Assembly (NCBI GenBank): GCA_015055785.1
Contig: SVHQ01000101.1
Span: 1-6,553 of the forward strand
DNA from: Clostridiales bacterium
GTDB lineage: Bacteria > Bacillota_A > Clostridia > Christensenellales > Borkfalkiaceae
Length of the DNA stretch: 6,553 bases
Reading direction: 5' to 3'
The notes under the pieces are model-generated. The model did no database searches, was not told the DNA's origin, and saw only the letters and a program-made list of their open reading frames with translations. Made by a program: the position numbers and the translations under genes. This document shows positions 1-4,472 of this stretch, one piece after another (position 1 is the stretch's first letter; every line of letters begins with the position of its first letter).

Positions 1-514
1 AACCAATTGGACCATCTTTTGCCAAACGGATATGCCCGACCTCCCCTGCATTACCATTCGTTCCCGAGTATAACTTTCCGTCCAAAATCAAGCCTGCGCC
101 AAGTCCTGTGCCAAACGTCATAAAAATCACATTCCTCGCGCCCCTGCCTGCGCCGAACTTCCATTCAGCTACAGCAGATGCATTGGCGTCATTCTCCAAT
201 TTAGCACTTAATCCAAAACGAGCCTTGATATAAGACACAATTTCAAAACCGTGCCACTCTTTCGCTAAATTTGGCGTAGAAACAATAATACCGTTTTTTG
301 AATCCAACGGACCGCCACAACTAATCCCCGCCGTCTTGACATTAAATGTTTTCTTCCATTCATTTACATAAGGCGCGAACCTATCAAAAGTATCTAATGG
401 ACAGGTCGTGGTTGGTATCTCTTCTCTTTTTATTATTTTTATCTCTTGATTTAACCATTCTCCAAGAGAAATTGCACATTTTGTTCCACCTATGTCAAAG
501 CCTATGTAATACAT
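1..514 (-). CDS. ROK-family sugar kinase (partial, C-terminus beyond window)
   Basis: Starts at ATG 514-512 and stays open for 171 codons to the left edge. ROK proteins are usually about 290-320 residues, so the last 120-150 are missing. Seen: the phosphate-binding motif DIGGTK (residues 7-12) directly after a short first strand; CGGPLD (66-71); ENDANA (107-112), whose Asp109 is the family's expected catalytic base; GTGLGAG (135-141), the second nucleotide-binding loop; and GEVGH (157-161), the start of the ROK signature. No N-terminal winged helix is present, so this is a kinase rather than a NagC/XylR-type repressor. The expected role is ATP-dependent phosphorylation of a cytoplasmic hexose; mannose or glucose is plausible given the adjacent beta-mannosidases, but the substrate cannot be read from the sequence. 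At the position of the first zinc-site Cys, ten residues after His161, there is Gly171. The start has only a weak ribosome site (GGAG about 14 nt upstream), and an in-frame TAA lies a few codons upstream. Confidence 0.93.
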   Translation of the reverse strand, partial: MYYIGFDIGGTKCAISLGEWLNQEIKIIKREEIPTTTCPLDTFDRFAPYVNEWKKTFNVKTAGISCGGPLDSKNGIIVSTPNLAKEWHGFEIVSYIKARFGLSAKLENDANASAVAEWKFGAGRGARNVIFMTFGTGLGAGLILDGKLYSGTNGNAGEVGHIRLAKDGPIG

Positions 515-627
515 CTTTATTCTTTAAACTCCATAAACAATCTTTCTTCCCACTCGTTATCCTATTTGATATAGAACGACTTTGCTTCAAAAACTTTACA
601 ATACATTGCTTGTTTGCCTAAACTGTA

Positions 628-639
628 ATTATCGATAAT
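628..639. promoter_or_regulatory. 12-bp perfect palindrome in the ROK leader, possible operator
   Basis: ATTATCGATAAT is its own reverse complement and lies in the transcribed leader, about 80 nt downstream of the predicted ROK transcription start. It has the size and symmetry of a dimeric repressor half-site pair, but the symmetry does not extend further and no matching copy was seen near the other promoters. Chance occurrence in AT-rich DNA is possible. Confidence 0.25.
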
Positions 640-721
640 GGTATTCGTTTCCCTTACTCAATCAACGCTACGTTAAACATAAACTAAAACCCGCACACTA
701 CCCTTCAAACTTCCTTTTTTA

Positions 722-749
722 ATTATAGCATTTTTTGAAAAAATATCAA
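722..749 (-). promoter_or_regulatory. Candidate promoter P1 for the ROK kinase gene
   Basis: On the minus strand a -35 TTGATA (749-744) and a -10 TATAAT (727-722) are separated by 16 bp. The -10 is extended by TG at the usual position (TGCTATAAT). Five of six -35 bases and all six -10 bases match the sigma-70/SigA consensus. Transcription would start near 715, giving a leader of about 200 nt before the ROK ATG. The spacer is itself a small A6/T6 inverted repeat. Confidence 0.65.
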
Positions 750-754
750 CTGTT

Positions 755-783
755 ATTATATCCAAATAAAGGTTCTCCTGCAA
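755..783 (-). promoter_or_regulatory. Possible second upstream promoter for the ROK gene
   Basis: On the minus strand TTGCAG (783-778), a 17-bp spacer and a perfect TATAAT (760-755) lie just upstream of P1. The -35 matches only the TTG half of the consensus, so this is weaker than P1 and could be chance in AT-rich DNA. Confidence 0.3.
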
Positions 784-893
784 TGCAGATTGAGAATACA
801 ACAAAGATTTTTTCTCCATCAATGCTTTCGATATGAGGGCAGTATTCCCGCACCTTTTCATGAAAACCATCTATGCAATGTTCTTTCGCATAA

Positions 894-1730
894 CTACTGC
901 CTACCTTTATCCCTCTCATTTTTTTTAAAACACTTTTTGTCGCAGTTTCTTTTTTGATATTCCTTCGGAGAAATCCCCGTCGCCGCTTTAAATACTCGCA
1001 AAAAGTTGGACAGCGAATTAAATCCCGCCTCAAAACACGTCTGTGAAACGCTCAGACCACTGGATAGTAAAATCTTCGCGCATTCTGCTTTTTGGCTGTT
1101 GACATATTCGCAAAAACTCACACCGTACGTCTTTTTGAACAAGTGTCCGAAATACACGGGTGAAAGACACGCCAACCTCGCCGCCTGTGCTAAGGTTGGA
1201 TTGTCACGAAATCTCGTCTGCGCAAAATACAATGCATTTTTGATAGGTGTGATCTGCTCAGAAGCTCCTTCAGGCAAAATCAAGGATAAAATGTATTCCA
1301 ACAACGGCTGTACAAACCCTGTTGTCTGCGTTTCCTTCATTAAAAGCGCTGCGCTTTCTTCAAGTTTTTGCAACGTTTCTTCATCAACAATACGATGGTA
1401 TTGCGAAACATCATATACCCGTTTTCGCATTTTCTCCGAAATCGCCGTCTCCGCAAAGGAAATATTCCATAGCGTCGCTTCACCATCAAAATCCACACGA
1501 TGACAATCGGCAGGGGTTAAAAACAAAACGCTTCCCTTACCTATTTCGTACTGTTTAGAATTAAGGTAATGTACCGCCTTACCAAAAGTTAAAAATTCTA
1601 ACTCAAAATAATCGTGCGTATGAATTGGGCAAAACTCCCCTCTTTTGTACCGTACATGAACGTCTTGGTTTTCGCCAAGTTCTTCTTCTTTTGTCAATTT
1701 TATTTGTGTAGTTTGCTCTTTCATACGCAT
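894..1730 (-). CDS. AraC-family transcriptional regulator
   Basis: About 278 residues from ATG 1730-1728, or 276 from ATG 1724-1722; TAG stop at 896-894. The N-terminal cupin-type sugar-sensing domain spans roughly residues 15-110 and carries HTHDYFELEF (37-46), the His-rich strand typical of AraC sensors. The C-terminal DNA-binding domain (about 165-261) has two helix-turn-helix units: TLAQAARLACLSP onward (about 179-200), and SVSQTCFEAGFNSLSNF with GISPKEYQKR (about 227-261), the family signature. A basic tail of 17 residues follows. A start further upstream at TTG 1760 is unlikely because that TTG belongs to a TTGACA -35 box. It is transcribed divergently from the adjacent GH2 gene, the usual position for a local activator. 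No ribosome binding site is visible before either ATG, and the -10 almost touches the first, suggesting a leaderless transcript. The ligand is unknown, probably a beta-mannoside-derived sugar (inference). Confidence 0.93.
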   Translation of the reverse strand: MRMKEQTTQIKLTKEEELGENQDVHVRYKRGEFCPIHTHDYFELEFLTFGKAVHYLNSKQYEIGKGSVLFLTPADCHRVDFDGEATLWNISFAETAISEKMRKRVYDVSQYHRIVDEETLQKLEESAALLMKETQTTGFVQPLLEYILSLILPEGASEQITPIKNALYFAQTRFRDNPTLAQAARLACLSPVYFGHLFKKTYGVSFCEYVNSQKAECAKILLSSGLSVSQTCFEAGFNSLSNFLRVFKAATGISPKEYQKRNCDKKCFKKNERDKGRQ

Positions 1731-1731
1731 T

Positions 1732-1760
1732 ATTTTAAACAATAAAAATATATTTGTCAA
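1732..1760 (-). promoter_or_regulatory. Promoter of the AraC-family regulator
   Basis: On the minus strand a perfect -35 TTGACA (1760-1755), a 17-bp spacer and a -10 TAAAAT (1737-1732; five of six consensus bases). The predicted start is at about 1725-1724, on or next to the second ATG of the regulator. The -35 lies inside the first unit of the 22-bp tandem repeat, so binding of a regulator there should block this promoter (inference: autorepression). Confidence 0.7.
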
Positions 1761-1819
1761 TTAAATTCTTTATATTTGTCAATTAAATTCTTTAATTAAT
1801 GCGAATTTTTCTTTAATTA
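1749..1819. repeat. Tandem 22-bp direct repeat array, probable AraC operator
   Basis: Positions 1749-1770 and 1771-1792 are identical 22-bp units, each with the core TTTGTCAATT (1753 and 1775). A third, degraded unit follows: TTCTTTA recurs at 1766, 1788 and 1809, spacings of 22 and 21 bp, and TTCTTTAATTA is shared by the last two. One more TTTGTCAATT lies at 1690 inside the regulator gene, 63 bp from the next copy, about six helical turns. AraC-family proteins classically bind direct repeats spaced about 21 bp, so these are the best candidates for the neighbouring regulator's sites. The array runs from the regulator's -35 to just upstream of the GH2 -35. Confidence 0.7.
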
Positions 1820-1823
1820 CCGC

Positions 1824-1852
1824 TTGTATGAACAATATAGAAATGCTATAAT
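1824..1852 (+). promoter_or_regulatory. Promoter of the GH2 gene, extended -10
   Basis: A perfect TATAAT (1847-1852) is preceded by the extended -10 dinucleotide (TGCTATAAT). At 17 bp spacing the -35 position reads TTGTAT (1824-1829), which matches only the TTG half of the consensus. A weak -35 just downstream of a tandem repeat array is the usual arrangement for an activator-dependent promoter. A second, overlapping -10-like TGCTATAAC follows at 1858-1866. Predicted start about 1859, leader about 120 nt. Confidence 0.65.
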
Positions 1853-1859
1853 ATAACTG

Positions 1860-1982
1860 CTATAACATTGAGAAAAATATGGCCTTGCTTGTTGATAGTA
1901 ATCTCAACAACAAAAAACGCCAACTCTTTGTATATCATGCGCCTTGCGCAGAAATTTAGAATATTTTTTAGCGAGGATAATT
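1860..1982 (+). promoter_or_regulatory. 5' leader and ribosome binding site of the GH2 gene
   Basis: The leader carries two small hairpins: a 7-bp stem TTGTTGA/TCAACAA (1889-1895 with 1904-1910, 8-nt loop) and TGCGC/GCGCA (1938-1942 with 1946-1950, 3-nt loop). The ribosome site GAGGA (1973-1977) sits 5 nt before ATG 1983 and decides that start over an in-frame TTG at 1944 that has no such site. No recognised riboswitch is seen. Confidence 0.55.
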
Positions 1983-4325
1983 ATGAAAAAGACTTCGATA
2001 GAATTAAAAAACTGGCAGTTAATCACTATACCCAATGCCCTCGTCAAGGAGCAAAATATCACCGCTGTAACTGCGGAAGAATTGCTTTTATTAGGATATA
2101 ATCCAATCTGCGCGACCGTTCCCGGAAATTTTGAACTTGATCTCATGCGCGAGGGATTGATTCCAGACCTCTACTTTGGAACAAATATCTTAGAGGCGCA
2201 AAAATTAGAAAATCTGCACCTTTATTACTTCACCGAATTTTTCTATGATGGGAATGATGATACAGATGACTTTCTTGTTTTTGAGGGTATTGATACCGCC
2301 GCAGAAATCTATTTAAATGGTACCATGGTTGCATTCACGGAAAATATGCACCACGCGCACACCATTTCTTTAAAGGGATTAACCGAGGGAAAACACAGCC
2401 TCTTTGTACATATTTTACCTACGACAATCTATGCAAGAGAGTTTGAAGTTCCTGCAATGTGTTTTGGCATGAAATATAACATGGACTCCATAAACATTCG
2501 TAAAGCCCCTTATATGTTCGGGTGGGATATTATGCCCAGAATTATTTCGGGCGGACTTTGGAAACCTGTTAAAATTATCAAATTACCTAAGACACGCATC
2601 GTCGATCCTTTCACGGCAACCTGCCACCTCAATCCCGACTGCGCGACTTTAACCACAACTTTCCGTTTGGAAACGAATGCGGATTTTCTCAGCGATTACA
2701 CCGTAAAAATTTCAGGAAAATGCAAGGATAGCGTTTTCTCCCACGAACTAAGAATTTTCAACGCCGCGAACCGCGTTACCGCAGATGTAAAACAACCCTA
2801 TCTTTGGTGGCCGAAAAACTATGGTGAACAAAACCTGTATGACATGGAAATTATCCTATATTATAAAGGAATGGAATGTGATAAAGTCACCTATCGCACC
2901 GGTATTAGAACCGTTCGCTTAGAACGCACTTCTTTGGCTGGTGACAATGGAGAATTCTGTTTCCTTATCAACGATAAAAAGATCTTCTGTATGGGTACGA
3001 ATTGGGTGCCTACGGACGCTTTCCCCTCTAAGCACAACGAATATACCCTTCGCGGTTTAGAACTCGTAAAAGAGTGCAACTGCAATATGATTCGCTGTTG
3101 GGGCGGCAACACTTATCCTGACGATCTTTTCTATGATTACTGCGATGAAAACGGTATACTGGTATGGCAAGATTTCTCTATGGGGTGCGGACATTATCCA
3201 GATAACGCTCACCTTTGTGCTCTTGTAAAAGAAGAGGTAAAACAGGTCGTAAAGCGGCTTAGAAATCATCCCTCACTCACTCTTTGGGCAGGCGATAATG
3301 AATGTGATTGCTTTGTCGCGCAAGAGTTTGACTTCGATCATAGCGACAGAGGCACGAAGGACTGGCTCGATCCTAACTATAACAAATTAACGCGCGACGT
3401 GATTTTGCGCGAAGTACGGAACCATGACGCCACCCGTCCCTATCTTCCCAGCTCCCCTTATATCGACAGCCTCGCATTCCAATGCGGTATGCCCTCCGAA
3501 AATCATCTTTGGGGTCCTAGAGATTATTTCAAGGGAAATTATTATAAAAATCCCGTCTGTCATTTCGCGTCGGAAATTGGCTACCACGGCTGTCCTTCTG
3601 TACAGTCCTTAAAGAAATTTTTACCTGAAAACAGCTTGATGGAAAGAGGTAATGGTCAGGTTTGCTCAAATCCCGACTGGCTGGTGCACGCAACTTGCAT
3701 GGAACCAGACCCGCTTGCCGACTATGCCTACCGCATTCCTTTGATGATAAGACAGGTAGAGCGTATTTTTGGCACAGCTGAAGAAGATTTGGCGACTTTT
3801 GTGAAACAAAGCCAGATTTCCCAAGCGGAAGCAGATAAATATTTTATCGAACATTTCCGTATCGAAAAATGGAGAAAAACAGGTATTCTTTGGTGGAATA
3901 TCATTGATGGTTGGCCTCAAATTTCCGATGCTGTTGTAGACTGGTACGGTTGCAAAAAACTGGCATTTTGGTACATTCAACGTTCACAAGCCCCCTTCTG
4001 CATGATGCTTGACGAACCCAAAGAGGGCAAAATGTCACTTGTGGCAAGCAACGACACGAGACAGCGTTTAACCGTGAGTTATACCGTTAAAAATCTTGCA
4101 AACGGCAAACAGGTTTCCCATGGCTCTTTTGAAATCAATCCAGACAAAAAAAACATTGTTGATACGTTACCCGAACTCGACCACGCATTTTATTTCATTG
4201 AATGGTCAACCGAGCTCGGCAAAGGCAAAAACCATCATGCTTGTTCGCTTGGCGACAAATGGGATTTCAATGAATATGTGCGCTGTATGAAAGAGGCAGG
4301 TTTCTACGAAGAATTTTCAGAATAA
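1983..4325 (+). CDS. GH2 glycoside hydrolase, beta-mannosidase-like (complete)
   Basis: 780 residues, within the usual range for GH2 beta-mannosidase-type enzymes. There is no signal peptide, so it acts in the cytoplasm on imported oligosaccharides. Domains in order: an N-terminal jelly-roll sandwich (about 1-200) ending in FGWDIMPR...GGLWKPV (179-196), the counterpart of the mannosidase WDWGP...GIW motif; an Ig-like sandwich with LWWPKNYG (274-281); and a TIM barrel (about 325-650) opening at MGTNWVP (337-343) with RCWGGN (371-376). The catalytic acid/base is Glu440 in WAGDNE and the nucleophile is Glu531 in FASEIGYHGCPS, 91 residues apart as expected for a retaining GH2. The barrel closes with ILWWNIIDGWPQ (around 635-646), followed by a C-terminal beta domain. 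The loop before the nucleophile reads HLWGPRDYF rather than the HYWxVWHG of classical beta-mannosidases, so the substrate may be another beta-hexoside. It is divergent from the AraC gene, which probably controls it. Confidence 0.92.
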   Translation: MKKTSIELKNWQLITIPNALVKEQNITAVTAEELLLLGYNPICATVPGNFELDLMREGLIPDLYFGTNILEAQKLENLHLYYFTEFFYDGNDDTDDFLVFEGIDTAAEIYLNGTMVAFTENMHHAHTISLKGLTEGKHSLFVHILPTTIYAREFEVPAMCFGMKYNMDSINIRKAPYMFGWDIMPRIISGGLWKPVKIIKLPKTRIVDPFTATCHLNPDCATLTTTFRLETNADFLSDYTVKISGKCKDSVFSHELRIFNAANRVTADVKQPYLWWPKNYGEQNLYDMEIILYYKGMECDKVTYRTGIRTVRLERTSLAGDNGEFCFLINDKKIFCMGTNWVPTDAFPSKHNEYTLRGLELVKECNCNMIRCWGGNTYPDDLFYDYCDENGILVWQDFSMGCGHYPDNAHLCALVKEEVKQVVKRLRNHPSLTLWAGDNECDCFVAQEFDFDHSDRGTKDWLDPNYNKLTRDVILREVRNHDATRPYLPSSPYIDSLAFQCGMPSENHLWGPRDYFKGNYYKNPVCHFASEIGYHGCPSVQSLKKFLPENSLMERGNGQVCSNPDWLVHATCMEPDPLADYAYRIPLMIRQVERIFGTAEEDLATFVKQSQISQAEADKYFIEHFRIEKWRKTGILWWNIIDGWPQISDAVVDWYGCKKLAFWYIQRSQAPFCMMLDEPKEGKMSLVASNDTRQRLTVSYTVKNLANGKQVSHGSFEINPDKKNIVDTLPELDHAFYFIEWSTELGKGKNHHACSLGDKWDFNEYVRCMKEAGFYEEFSE

Positions 4326-4367
4326 ACTACATTGAAAAACAAAATTAAAGTACCTGTTAATAAAGAA

Positions 4368-4405
4368 AAAAATCCATTACGGACGAAAGTCTGTGATGGA
4401 TTTTT
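4368..4405. terminator. Bidirectional intrinsic terminator between convergent GH2 genes
   Basis: A 17-bp stem (4368-4384 with 4389-4405, including two G-U pairs on the plus strand) is closed by a GAAA tetraloop at 4385-4388. The stem base is A5/T5. On the plus strand it is followed by T5CT3; on the minus strand it runs into T7CT3. It lies 42 bp after the stop of the first GH2 gene and about 70 bp after the stop of the second, so it can serve both convergent transcripts. Confidence 0.9.
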
Positions 4406-4472
4406 CTTTGTCTTGCTCGATTTCCGTGTTTTCTTCGTTAATTTCAGCTCTCTCAAATTATAGCGCTTTCAT

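Larger units (their letters stand above)
515..893 (-). other. Gene-free stretch: AraC 3' flank and ROK leader
   Basis: This 379-bp region separates the regulator stop from the ROK start, both on the minus strand. No convincing full gene is seen. It contains two candidate promoters (722-749 and 755-783), a leader of roughly 200 nt, a perfect 12-bp palindrome at 628-639, and two stretches that look faintly coding on the minus strand. One is 919-746, which overlaps the regulator's 3' end. The other is roughly 657-518, interrupted by TAG. No clear intrinsic terminator follows the regulator gene, so read-through into the ROK gene is possible. Confidence 0.6.

Noticed and set aside
346..621. 91-codon plus-strand frame opposite the ROK gene start
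   Set aside because: It is antisense to well-supported ROK coding sequence, and its Leu/Phe/Ser-rich translation is typical of a shadow frame.
515..715. Riboswitch in the ROK leader
   Set aside because: The leader is long enough, but I could not find the conserved core of any riboswitch class I know, nor a terminator or anti-terminator pair.
731..743. TTTTTTGAAAAAA as a terminator hairpin
   Set aside because: It has only A-T pairs and a one-base centre, and it lies in the spacer of the ROK promoter.
778..788. CTGCAATGCAG inverted repeat as the regulator's terminator
   Set aside because: The arms leave a one-base loop, and no T-tract follows on the minus strand.
673..870. 65-codon minus-strand frame in the gap before the ROK gene
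   Set aside because: It spans both candidate ROK promoters, has no ribosome site, and resembles no family I recognise.
1731..1760. TTG start at 1760 extending the AraC protein by ten residues
   Set aside because: This TTG is part of the TTGACA -35 box of the gene's own promoter, the extra residues are not typical of the family, and no ribosome site precedes it.
1749..1792. CRISPR array or mobile-element repeat
   Set aside because: There are only two exact adjacent units with no spacers, within a promoter region; no transposase or inverted ends are nearby.
1944..1982. TTG start at 1944 extending the GH2 protein by 13 residues
   Set aside because: ATG 1983 has a well-spaced GAGGA site; TTG 1944 has none and sits in a small hairpin.
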